Part shown: piece by piece, positions 51,660 through 60,076 of the stretch
Layout: each line of letters begins with the position of its first letter
Position numbering within the stretch: the stretch's first letter is position 1
Assembly: GCA_902765485.1 (NCBI GenBank)
Contig: CACWZZ010000001.1
Span: forward strand, 1 to 64,000
Direction of reading: 5' to 3'
Source of the DNA: an uncultured Bacteroidales bacterium
GTDB lineage: Bacteria; Bacteroidota; Bacteroidia; Bacteroidales; Paludibacteraceae
DNA length: 64,000 nt
The notes under the pieces: generated by a model
What the model was told of the DNA's origin: nothing
What the model saw: the letters and a program-made list of their open reading frames with translations, nothing else
Databases searched by the model: none
Translations under genes and position numbers: made by a program

Positions 51660-52103
51660 TTACTCAGCTACTACGTTTAGCTTGATTTCTGCTTTTACCT
51701 CACGATGGAGACGAGCCTGTGCGGTGTGCTCACCCAGTTGTTTGATCGGCTCAGCGATGGTGATCACTTTCTTGTCGATTGTGATACCCTGTGCAGCGAG
51801 CGCGTCAGAGATGTTTTGGGTGGTAACCGTACCGAAGATCTTTCCGTCCTCGTTAGCTTTAGCCTTGAGTTCGATAACCGTCTCAGCGAGTTTAGCCTCC
51901 AGAGCCTGTGCGTCAGCCAGCAGTTTAGCTGCTTTGTGCGCCTGTTGTTTCAGGGTCTCAGCCAACTGTTTGCGGTTAGCCTCATTTGCGATGACAGCAA
52001 TCTTCTGCGGCAGGAGATAGTTACGTCCGTAGCCGTCACGTACTTTAACGATGTCGTTTTTGAAACCCAGATTAGCCAGGTCTTGAATCAGAATTACTTC
52101 CAT
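51660..52103 (-). CDS. rplI: 50S ribosomal protein L9
   Basis: 147 residues, MEVILIQDLANLGFKNDIVKVRDGYGRNYLLPQ gives the L9 N-terminal RNA-binding domain; a helix and C-terminal domain follow. Third gene of the S6-S18-L9 operon. Confidence 0.95.
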   Translation of the reverse strand: MEVILIQDLANLGFKNDIVKVRDGYGRNYLLPQKIAVIANEANRKQLAETLKQQAHKAAKLLADAQALEAKLAETVIELKAKANEDGKIFGTVTTQNISDALAAQGITIDKKVITIAEPIKQLGEHTAQARLHREVKAEIKLNVVAE

Positions 52104-52134
52104 TTTCTTTCCTTTCAGTTAATCGGTTTAACAA

Positions 52135-52401
52135 TTATTTCATCATGTCGGTTACGTAAGGCAGCAGAGCCAAGTGGCGTGCTTTCTTAACGGCCTGTGC
52201 CACTTTGCGCTGATACTTGAGCGAAGTACCGGTGATACGGCGGGGCAGGATCTTGCCTTGCTCGTTGAGGAACTTCTTGAGGAACTCAGGATCTTTGTAA
52301 TCGATGTACTTGATGCCGGATTTTTTGAAGCGGCAGTACTTTTTCTTCTTCTGGTCCGTACCTTGCGGAGTCAGATAGCGAATTTCGTCATTCTGTGCCA
52401 T
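52135..52401 (-). CDS. rpsR: 30S ribosomal protein S18
   Basis: 88 residues, with a Lys-rich [20 protein letters not shown] and [29 protein letters not shown], the S18 signature. Two bases after rpsF. Confidence 0.95.
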   Translation of the reverse strand: MAQNDEIRYLTPQGTDQKKKKYCRFKKSGIKYIDYKDPEFLKKFLNEQGKILPRRITGTSLKYQRKVAQAVKKARHLALLPYVTDMMK

Positions 52402-52403
52402 GA

Positions 52404-52745
52404 TTAAGCCTCCTTTTTAGAATTGTTACGACGCTTCTCAGCGTACTCAAATGCGTACTTGTCAAGACGCGTTGTCAGGAAGCGGATAACACGCTCGTCA
52501 CGACGGAACTCGGTCTCGAGGGTAGCGATTACAGCGGGTTCTGCATCAAACTGAAGGATGAAATAGAAGCCCGAACTTTTACCTTGGATAGGATATGCGA
52601 GTTGACGCAGACCCCACTCCTCACGATTCAGGATGGTACCGCCATTCTGGGTGAGAAGATTCTCGAATTTTTCTACAGCCTCCTTTGTCTGCGGCTCAGA
52701 CAAAACGGGAGTTAACACGAAGGCTGCTTCATAATGATTTACCAT
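52404..52745 (-). CDS. rpsF: 30S ribosomal protein S6
   Basis: 113 residues, [29 protein letters not shown] and [24 protein letters not shown]: normal S6. First gene of the operon, with a consensus promoter about 100 bases upstream. Confidence 0.95.
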   Translation of the reverse strand: MVNHYEAAFVLTPVLSEPQTKEAVEKFENLLTQNGGTILNREEWGLRQLAYPIQGKSSGFYFILQFDAEPAVIATLETEFRRDERVIRFLTTRLDKYAFEYAEKRRNNSKKEA

Positions 52746-52786
52746 TGTAGTAAATTGTTAAATTTAATTTGTTAATAATAGTTATC

Positions 52787-52818
52787 CTAGTTTAACCAGT
52801 CGAACTAGTCTATCTAGG
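52787..52818. repeat. CTAGT word repeat in the rpsF leader
   Basis: Four CTAG/CCAGT words within the rpsF 5' leader, so they are transcribed. Same family as at 24549 and 60043. Confidence 0.65.
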
Positions 52819-52845
52819 TATTTCTTTTTCAGTCGAAAAAGCGTG

Positions 52846-52877
52846 CAAAGGTACAACAAATTTCCGAAATGACCAAA
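52846..52877 (-). promoter_or_regulatory. Promoter of the rpsF-rpsR-rplI operon
   Basis: Minus strand: TTTG (52874-52877), 20 bases, TACCTTTG (52846-52853). Confidence 0.75.
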
Positions 52878-52911
52878 TATTTTGGCGAAAAAATGCTGAA
52901 AAAGATGTTTT

Positions 52912-54930
52912 TTAGCCTTGCATTGCCTGTAAACGGTTCTGCATCTCCAGCATTTCGTCTCGCAAACGGGCAGCCATGTCGAAGTCGGTTGCTTTGGCTG
53001 CAGCGAGCATCTGCTTGCGTTTGTTGTCGATCGCTTTCTCCAGCGCTTTGGCGTCCATGTGTTGCCAGTCCGCTGTTTTCCAGCTCTCGCGGATGGCTGT
53101 TTCTACGCGCTGTTTCTCCGCCTCCGGGTCTTTGTAGAGCGAGGCGAGGGCAGAGGTGTTGATCTCTTTCTTGATCGCCGTCGGGGTGATCCCATGCTCG
53201 GCGTTGTAGCGCATCTGGATCGTGCGGCGACGGTTGGTCTCGTTGATAGTGGCTTGCATCGCCGGTGTGATCTTGTCGCCATAGAGGATCGCTTTGCCGT
53301 TCACATGCCGCGCGGCACGTCCGACCGTCTGTGTCAGGGATCGCTGGTCGCGCAAGAAACCGGTCTTGTCGGCATCGAGGATTGCAACAAGGGAGACCTC
53401 CGGCAGGTCGAGTCCTTCGCGCAATAAATTTACGCCGACCAGCACGTCGTACTCGCCCCGTCGCAGGTCCTCCATGATCTTGACTCGCTCGATCGTGTCT
53501 ATGTCCGAATGGATATAGGCGGACTTGATGCCGTATCGCCGCAGGTACTCGTCCAGTTCCTCCGCCATCCGTTTGGTCAGGGTGGTCACGAGCACTCGTT
53601 CGTTGCGATGGATGCGTGTCCTGATCTCGTCCATCAGGTCGTCCACCTGGTTCTCCGTCGGACGCACTTCGATCTCCGGATCTAAAAGCCCTGTAGGTCG
53701 GATCAGCTGGTCTATCACGATACCTTCCGCGCGGTTCAGTTCGTACTCGTCCGGCGTGGCGGAGACATAGATCGTCTGACCGGTCTTCGCTTCGAACTCG
53801 TCGAATTTCAGCGGTCGGTTGTCGCGTGCGGCAGGAAGCCGGAAACCGTAGTTGACCAAGTTCTCTTTGCGCGCTTTGTCGCCGCCGTACATACCGCGGA
53901 TCTGGGGCACGGTGACGTGGCTCTCGTCGATCACCAGCAGCATGTCGTCCGGGAAATAATCCAGCAGGCAGTAAGGCGGTGTGCCTTCTTCGCGTCCGTC
54001 GAAATAGCGGCTGTAGTTTTCCACGCCGGAGCAATAACCCAGTTCGTCCAACATCTCCAAGTCGTATTTGACGCGCTCCTCCAGACGGTTGGCGTAGAGC
54101 TCTTCGCCCAGGTCCGTAAAATACTGAATCTGTTTCGCCAGATCGGCTTTGATCTGCTCTTTGGCAGCGGCAATCCGTTCGGCGGAAGTGAGGAAGATCG
54201 TCGCGGGAGAGAGGTTGTAGTGCTCAAACTCCTCGATCACTTGCCCGCTGATCGGATCAATCGTGAGGATAGCATCTATCTCGTTGCCGAAGAACTCGAT
54301 GCGGACGATGTAGTCAGCATACGCCAGCGCGATGTCAATCGTGTCTCCCTTCACGCGGAAGCGCCCGCGCGCCAGTTCTATATCATTACGCACGTATTGC
54401 GCGCCCACGAGCTGTTTGAGCAGGTCGTCCATCTGCATCTTCTCTCCGCGATGCAGTTCCACTACGTTGGCGGTGAAATCCTGCGGACTGCCGAGACCGT
54501 AGATACACGAGACAGAGGAAACGATGATCACATCCTTGCGTCCGGAAAGGAGCGCAGCCACGGCGGAAAGACGCAAGCGGTCAATCTCTTCGTTGATGCT
54601 CAGATCCTTGTCGATATAGGTGTCGGTAGAGGGAATATAGGCTTCCGGCTGGTAGTAGTCGTAATACGAAACGAAATACTCTACCGCGTTATGCGGGAAG
54701 AACGCCTTCATTTCGGAGTACAGCTGCGCCGCGAGGGTCTTGTTATGGCTCATGATGAGGGTGGGGCGGTTGACCTCTTTGATCACATTCGCGATCGTGA
54801 AGGTCTTTCCGCTACCTGTTACGCCCAGCAAAACCTGCGCAGGCGCACCGGCATTCAGACCCGCCACCAACGACTCTATCGCCTGCGGCTGGTCTCCGGT
54901 TGGTTTATATGGAGATTCTAATTGAAACAT
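52912..54930 (-). CDS. uvrB: Excinuclease ABC subunit B
   Basis: 672 residues from the ATG giving MFQLESPYKPTGDQPQAI; the longer frame runs back through the rplS terminator. Walker A GVTGSGKTF, the damage-probing hairpin (YYDYYQPEAYIPSTDTYIDKD), helicase motifs (DADKTGFLRDQRSLTQTVGRAARH) and the C-terminal UVR domain are complete. It loads damaged DNA for nucleotide excision repair. Confidence 0.95.
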   Translation of the reverse strand: MFQLESPYKPTGDQPQAIESLVAGLNAGAPAQVLLGVTGSGKTFTIANVIKEVNRPTLIMSHNKTLAAQLYSEMKAFFPHNAVEYFVSYYDYYQPEAYIPSTDTYIDKDLSINEEIDRLRLSAVAALLSGRKDVIIVSSVSCIYGLGSPQDFTANVVELHRGEKMQMDDLLKQLVGAQYVRNDIELARGRFRVKGDTIDIALAYADYIVRIEFFGNEIDAILTIDPISGQVIEEFEHYNLSPATIFLTSAERIAAAKEQIKADLAKQIQYFTDLGEELYANRLEERVKYDLEMLDELGYCSGVENYSRYFDGREEGTPPYCLLDYFPDDMLLVIDESHVTVPQIRGMYGGDKARKENLVNYGFRLPAARDNRPLKFDEFEAKTGQTIYVSATPDEYELNRAEGIVIDQLIRPTGLLDPEIEVRPTENQVDDLMDEIRTRIHRNERVLVTTLTKRMAEELDEYLRRYGIKSAYIHSDIDTIERVKIMEDLRRGEYDVLVGVNLLREGLDLPEVSLVAILDADKTGFLRDQRSLTQTVGRAARHVNGKAILYGDKITPAMQATINETNRRRTIQMRYNAEHGITPTAIKKEINTSALASLYKDPEAEKQRVETAIRESWKTADWQHMDAKALEKAIDNKRKQMLAAAKATDFDMAARLRDEMLEMQNRLQAMQG

Positions 54931-54937
54931 ACTTGAC

Positions 54938-54966
54938 AAAAAAGGGATCTCAAATGAGACCCCTTT
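54938..54966 (-). terminator. Terminator of rplS
   Basis: On the minus strand AGGGGTCTC, ATTT loop, GAGATCCCTTTTTT. It separates rplS from uvrB. Confidence 0.8.
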
Positions 54967-54970
54967 AGCA

Positions 54971-55324
54971 TTACTTAGCCCTGCGCTCTTGGATGCGGGC
55001 TTTTTTACCCGTACGCTCGCGGAGGTAATACAGTTTAGCACGACGTACTTTACCGTACTTGTTCACCGTGATGCTCTCAATGAAGGGGCTGTCCATCGGG
55101 AAGATACGCTCAACACCGACGTTTCCGCTCATTTTGCGAACCGTGAAGCGTTTCTTGTCGCCGCTGCCGTGGATGCAGATGACATCACCGCGGAACTCCT
55201 GAACACGCTCTTTGTTACCCTCTTTGATACGGTAACCAACTGTTACCTGGTCTCCTGCCTTGAATACAGGGAATTCTTTCTTCTCGCCGGCAAATGCTTG
55301 CTCAGCTACTTTAATCAAATCCAT
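54971..55324 (-). CDS. rplS: 50S ribosomal protein L19
   Basis: 117 residues with FKAGDQVTVGYRIKEGNKERVQEFRGDVI and GVERIFPMDSPFIESI, normal L19. Own promoter at 55479-55509; the leader contains TTTCAGC words (55375-55402). Confidence 0.94.
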   Translation of the reverse strand: MDLIKVAEQAFAGEKKEFPVFKAGDQVTVGYRIKEGNKERVQEFRGDVICIHGSGDKKRFTVRKMSGNVGVERIFPMDSPFIESITVNKYGKVRRAKLYYLRERTGKKARIQERRAK

Positions 55325-55478
55325 TTCGTTTCTTTTTTATGGATTCCAACATTACACATCGGGCATATACTACTATTCGGCATTCAGCTCTGAGCTTTCA
55401 GCCTAATGCAATCGCCAGAGGCACGATATGTGCTCTTTCGACATCGTATCAAGTCACTTCCGACGTGGAAAAAGCGTG

Positions 55479-55509
55479 CAAAGGTACTGCTTTTTTTCGA
55501 AATGGCAAA
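55479..55509 (-). promoter_or_regulatory. rplS promoter
   Basis: Minus strand: TTTG (55506-55509), 19 bases, TACCTTTG (55479-55486). Leader about 150 nt, divergent from the tamB promoter. Confidence 0.7.
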
Positions 55510-55545
55510 ATTTTTGTGCAAAAAAATGCAAAAAAGAATGATTTA

Positions 55546-55577
55546 TTTGTCTGTACGAAATATTTTTCGTACCTTTG
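55546..55577 (+). promoter_or_regulatory. tamB promoter
   Basis: TTTG at 55546-55549, 20 bases, TACCTTTG at 55570-55577. It shows that the long frame upstream of 55597 is not translated from this transcript. Confidence 0.75.
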
Positions 55578-55596
55578 CATGCTAAATGTGCATGTG

Positions 55597-58500
55597 ATGA
55601 ATCGCGTGTTGTACATATTGGGTGTGATGATTGTCGCGGTGCTGTTGGTCAGCGGCATGTTTCTCGCTGCTTTGTCGAGCGACAGAGTGGAGACGGCTGC
55701 TGTTCAGCTGGCTACGGCGGAGCTGTCGCGCGCGCTGGGTACGAACGCACAAGTGGGTGGAGTGGAATATCGTTTTCCGGCGCGGTTGACGATCCGCGAT
55801 ATTTATCTGGAGGATCAGCAGGGAGACACGCTGGCTTTTGTAGGCGAAGCCTTCGCCCAGTTCTCGCCTCTCGCGCTCCGGCATGGGGAGATTCGCTTCT
55901 CGCATGTGCGGCTGAAGGACGTCGTGGCGGATGTACACCGCCTGCCGGACAGCACGTGGAATTACCAGTTCCTCGTTGATGCTTTCGCTTCCGAAGAGCA
56001 GCAGGAGAAGAGCCCCTTCAACAGCTTGATCGCCGTCAAGGACGTGCAGTTGGATAATATCCGTCTGCGGTATGAGGACTATGAGGCGCTGATCTCCCAT
56101 GCGGACATGGACCTGCATCGTTTCTCGGCTCAGATGCTGGATGCGGAAATAACGGAACTCGCCGCTGTGGTCAATAAGAAATCCGACAGTCGGTCGCCTT
56201 TGGTGGTGGAGGATCTGGATGCGCATGTGATTCTCACGGACAGTATGCTGAATGTGCCGATGGTGTCGGCGCGTCTGCCCCAGTCGAAACTGGATATCAG
56301 CGAAATAGCGCTGCGTCTGTCGCCGAAGGAGGCGAAGCTCTCTGCCCCCTTCCATATAGATGCGCAGTTGGTGCCGTCAGACATCGCGTTGTTCGTCCCT
56401 GCGGTGAAGACGCTCCAGCGCCCGATTAGCCTTGCCGGAACGGTGAGCGGATCGGTGGATTCGCTCGCTTTCGGAGACATGGCGGTTCGCTATAACGGAA
56501 AAAAGATTGTAGAGGGCGATATTTCTGTTACGGGACTACCGGATTTGACAAACCCCTTCTTGCGGGCGAACCTGACGGATGTGCATACCAATGCTGCCCA
56601 GCTCCAAGATTTCCTCTCGCAGTTATACGGACGCCCTATTCGTTTGCCGAAAGAGGTGCATCGTCTGGGTGACATCCACTACCGCGGTCTAGCACAGGGT
56701 CAATTGCATGATCTGACCCTCCACGGCGCTTTCCGTACAGCCCTCGGAGCCATTTCTACGGATGGCACGTTCCGCTCCGATTCGCTTTTCGAACACATGG
56801 AGTATGACGCACGCGTGGTGGGACGGAATTTCCGGCTGGGTAAGATGCTGAATGTGCCCAAACTGGCGAAAGTGACGCTGGATATGTCCTCCAAAGGACA
56901 GATTGACAAAGGGGTGTTCTCCGGCGAGGTGAAGGCTCATGCGCGGGAGATCACGTATAATAACTACACCTATGCGGATCTGCGTATCGATGGCACGTTG
57001 CAGCCGCGGCGATACCAAGGTAAGTTCGCAATCGACGACCCGCATCTGAAAATGGCGTTTGACGGCGTGGTCAACTTGCGCGAGCGTGATCCGGAGGTGA
57101 ATTTCAATCTCCGTTGCCGCCATTTCGACACGTCTCCTCTCTCGGCGGAGAACCCGTTGCGCACCTCTTTCGCGCTGGCGGTGGATATGAACGGCAAGCG
57201 GGTGGACGAAGTGTCCGGTTACATGGTGCTGGATTCGCTTTTCCTGGCTACCCAGCGCGACTCGGCGCTGATGAAGCAGATGACGCTCCTTGTCTCTGCT
57301 GACGCAACGAACAGCAAGGCGATCACTCTTCGCTCCGATTATCTGAATGTTCAGCTGGACGGCGTCTTCCGCTATGCGGACATAGTGCCGGCTTTCACGG
57401 CTATGGCGAATCATTATTTGCCTGCTGCGGTGGATGCTCCGAACCGGAAATGGCAGCCAGTCTCTTTCCGCCTGCGTGCAGACGGGTCGGAGCTGAGCCA
57501 TGTGCAGCATCTGTTTAATGCGCCGTTCACGCTTTCCGACAATCCTTCTCTTCGCGCGGAAGCGGATCTCTCGCCGCGGGATATGAACCACTCGCCTTTC
57601 TCTTTATCGTTCGATGCGCCGAGCGTGGAAGCGGGCGGACGTGCCATTCGGAATATATCCGTGGCGATGAATACACCGGGTGACCAACTGGCTCTGGATA
57701 TATCGGCGGAGGCGGACAGTATGCATACGGTATTGGCTTTTCAGGCTTTCCGCGACACCCTCATGACCCATATCGCTTTCTCTTCGTCGATCACCCGCCC
57801 GGAGGAGACCGATGAACCCCAGACGATCCGTGAGAAACAGCAGGCGATGCTGGCTGAGCAGCGTGCCGGTGCGTACGGAGGAGACCTGCATTTCCTGACC
57901 CGTTTTGACCGGTATAAGAAAGCTCCGCTGATAGACCTCTTCTGTCTGCCCGGCACAGTCATACTTCGCGATTCGGTCTATACGCTGGGTGAGAGTAGGC
58001 TGACCTATTGCGCGGCGGATACGACGCTCGCCATCGATCATTTCCTCTTCGAGGGCGCCGGCCAGCACCTCTATGCGCACGGTGTGGGATCGCGCAGAGC
58101 GTCCGACACGCTCTCTGTTGATCTGCAGAAGATTGACGCGTCCTATGTGGTGCCGTTTATCCTGCCGCAAAAAACGATCATGTTCAACGGCTTGCTTACC
58201 GGCAGCGCAGACATCACCTCGCTCTTCCGCCGGCCGCAGATAAACACGCAGATTCATATCGACGATATGGGGCTTAATAATTGTATTTTCGGTCCCGCAG
58301 AGGTGGATCTGCATATCACCGATTCGCTGGCTTTCCATGCCGATGTGTTCAAACCCCATATGCCCTCCGCCCGCCGTGTGGCGCTGGACGGCAAGGCGCT
58401 CTTTGACGGTTCGGGAGTATGGAATCTGGATATGACGACCGACTCGGTGCCGCTGGATTTTATTAACCATTGGACCTCTACTGTCCTTCGGGATCTGGAT

Positions 58501-59985
58501 GGATATGGCTCCGGCCATGTGGTAGTGGGAGGTAAGAAAGAAATGGTCTATGTCTTGATCCAGGAGCAGGCGCATGACGCCCATCTGACACTCCCGTGGA
58601 CCGGCGCACGATACACGATCGCTTCCGATTCGATCCTGATGGATACGACGGCGATCATCTTCCCCGATGTACACCTGACGGATGCGGAGGGGCATCCGGT
58701 GCGGGTTAACGGAGCGGTGCACCATGACCAGTTCCATGATTTTGTGCTGGCGCTGCATGTTGATTGCACGGATGCACTGGTCTTCGATTCGGACGAACCC
58801 GGAGAGATGCTCCGTGGTAAGGTCTATGCAACCGGACATGTGGATGTCACCGGGCATGAGTCGAATATCGTGGTGGCGGCAGATGCGCGGACTTCGAAGA
58901 ACAGCCATTTCCGCCTCTCGCTGGATAATGCTTCCTCGGCGTATGAGTCCTCGTTCGTTCATTTCCTGTCGGCGGGTGATACGATTAAGATAGCGCCGGA
59001 AGATACGATCCACCATACGATCGAGACGGCGCGACCGGAGCGGTGTCTGGTGAAACTCAATCTGGACCTCAATCCTTTACTTCTGTTCCAACTCGTCTTG
59101 GGCGAACGGAACGGCGATATGATCCAGGCGCGGGGAACGGGTGCGCTGCAGCTGTCTTATGACACCAACTCCGGCGATGTGTCTCTCTTCGGAACGTACG
59201 ATCTGGAGCAGGGCACGCTCTCTTATACCGTCGGCAATGTGATCCGTAAGGAGTTTACGGTGGGCGAAGGGTCTAAACTTATTTTCTCCGGTAATCCCTC
59301 GAACCCGCAACTGGACGTGACGGCGAAATACCGAGTTACCGCGAACCTGCGAGATCTCTTTGGCGACGATGCCTCCCAGTTAGCTACCTCGCGGTCGAAT
59401 ATACCGGTGCTGACCTGTCTGCACATGACGGGACAGCTGAATAACCCGATTCTCTCCTTCTCCTTGGAGTTCCCGCTTTCGGACCAGGCGATCCAGCAGC
59501 AGGTGCGCCAGATCATCAATACCGACGAGATGTTGATGAGGCAGGTGATTTACCTTCTGGTCTTCGGACGTTTCTTCACGCCGGATTATATGAATACCCA
59601 GTACGCGACGACGCTGAACTCCACCTATTCGCTGCTCTCTTCTACGGTCACGGGTCAGATCAACGCATGGCTCTCCAAACTGACCAACATGCTCACCCTC
59701 GGAGTGGCGATCCGTACGGATGGCGAAGGCGCTTCGGCGAGCCAGGAATATGAGGCGCAGTTCCAATTACAACCGGTGGATAGGCTGGTGATAAACGGCA
59801 ATGTGGGCTATCGGTATAATGACATCTCGAACCAGCCGTTCTTCGGTGATCTGGATGTGGAGGTGCTTCTGACGGAAGACGGTCAGCTGCGGCTCAAGGG
59901 TTACACCCATACCGTCGATAAATATTCGCTCCGCCAGGCTTCGACAATCCAAGGCGTCGGACTGGTATGGAAGATCGATTTCTAA
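55597..59985 (+). CDS. tamB: TamB-like translocation/assembly protein
   Basis: 1462 residues from ATG 55597. An N-terminal membrane anchor (VLYILGVMIVAVLLVSGMFLAAL) is followed by more than 1200 residues of repeating beta strands (AsmA/TamB-type bridge) and a DUF490 C-terminal domain (GTLSYTVGNVIRKEF, SFSLEFPLSDQAIQQQVRQII, TSTIQGVGL near the end). TamB-like proteins span the periplasm and carry phospholipids or help barrel insertion. The start is chosen from the promoter; a codon 18 bases earlier lies at the transcription start. Confidence 0.85.
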   Translation: MNRVLYILGVMIVAVLLVSGMFLAALSSDRVETAAVQLATAELSRALGTNAQVGGVEYRFPARLTIRDIYLEDQQGDTLAFVGEAFAQFSPLALRHGEIRFSHVRLKDVVADVHRLPDSTWNYQFLVDAFASEEQQEKSPFNSLIAVKDVQLDNIRLRYEDYEALISHADMDLHRFSAQMLDAEITELAAVVNKKSDSRSPLVVEDLDAHVILTDSMLNVPMVSARLPQSKLDISEIALRLSPKEAKLSAPFHIDAQLVPSDIALFVPAVKTLQRPISLAGTVSGSVDSLAFGDMAVRYNGKKIVEGDISVTGLPDLTNPFLRANLTDVHTNAAQLQDFLSQLYGRPIRLPKEVHRLGDIHYRGLAQGQLHDLTLHGAFRTALGAISTDGTFRSDSLFEHMEYDARVVGRNFRLGKMLNVPKLAKVTLDMSSKGQIDKGVFSGEVKAHAREITYNNYTYADLRIDGTLQPRRYQGKFAIDDPHLKMAFDGVVNLRERDPEVNFNLRCRHFDTSPLSAENPLRTSFALAVDMNGKRVDEVSGYMVLDSLFLATQRDSALMKQMTLLVSADATNSKAITLRSDYLNVQLDGVFRYADIVPAFTAMANHYLPAAVDAPNRKWQPVSFRLRADGSELSHVQHLFNAPFTLSDNPSLRAEADLSPRDMNHSPFSLSFDAPSVEAGGRAIRNISVAMNTPGDQLALDISAEADSMHTVLAFQAFRDTLMTHIAFSSSITRPEETDEPQTIREKQQAMLAEQRAGAYGGDLHFLTRFDRYKKAPLIDLFCLPGTVILRDSVYTLGESRLTYCAADTTLAIDHFLFEGAGQHLYAHGVGSRRASDTLSVDLQKIDASYVVPFILPQKTIMFNGLLTGSADITSLFRRPQINTQIHIDDMGLNNCIFGPAEVDLHITDSLAFHADVFKPHMPSARRVALDGKALFDGSGVWNLDMTTDSVPLDFINHWTSTVLRDLDGYGSGHVVVGGKKEMVYVLIQEQAHDAHLTLPWTGARYTIASDSILMDTTAIIFPDVHLTDAEGHPVRVNGAVHHDQFHDFVLALHVDCTDALVFDSDEPGEMLRGKVYATGHVDVTGHESNIVVAADARTSKNSHFRLSLDNASSAYESSFVHFLSAGDTIKIAPEDTIHHTIETARPERCLVKLNLDLNPLLLFQLVLGERNGDMIQARGTGALQLSYDTNSGDVSLFGTYDLEQGTLSYTVGNVIRKEFTVGEGSKLIFSGNPSNPQLDVTAKYRVTANLRDLFGDDASQLATSRSNIPVLTCLHMTGQLNNPILSFSLEFPLSDQAIQQQVRQIINTDEMLMRQVIYLLVFGRFFTPDYMNTQYATTLNSTYSLLSSTVTGQINAWLSKLTNMLTLGVAIRTDGEGASASQEYEAQFQLQPVDRLVINGNVGYRYNDISNQPFFGDLDVEVLLTEDGQLRLKGYTHTVDKYSLRQASTIQGVGLVWKIDF

Positions 59986-60005
59986 AAAACGCCCACCATA
60001 CACAT

Positions 60006-60043
60006 AAAAATAACGCCCTTTCGCAAAAAGGCGTTATTTTTTT
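60006..60043. terminator. Bidirectional terminator between tamB and pnp
   Basis: AAAAATAACGCC and GGCGTTATTTTTTT form a 12-bp stem with T-runs on both strands. Confidence 0.85.
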
Positions 60044-60076
60044 CTAGTTCTACTAGTTTATCTAGTTTGACTAGTC
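60043..60076. repeat. CTAGT word repeat
   Basis: Four CTAGTT(T/C) words between the terminator and the pnp stop codon. Confidence 0.75.

Noticed and set aside
52829-54034. 401-codon minus-strand frame overlapping uvrB
   Set aside because: Different frame of the same strand inside uvrB; Arg- and Pro-rich shadow.
55339-55596. N-terminal extension of the TamB gene
   Set aside because: The frame is open upstream, but the consensus promoter at 55546-55577 lies inside it, and a membrane anchor begins at the ATG 55597.
57604-59016. 470-codon minus-strand frame opposite tamB
   Set aside because: Antisense shadow without promoter or recognisable domains.
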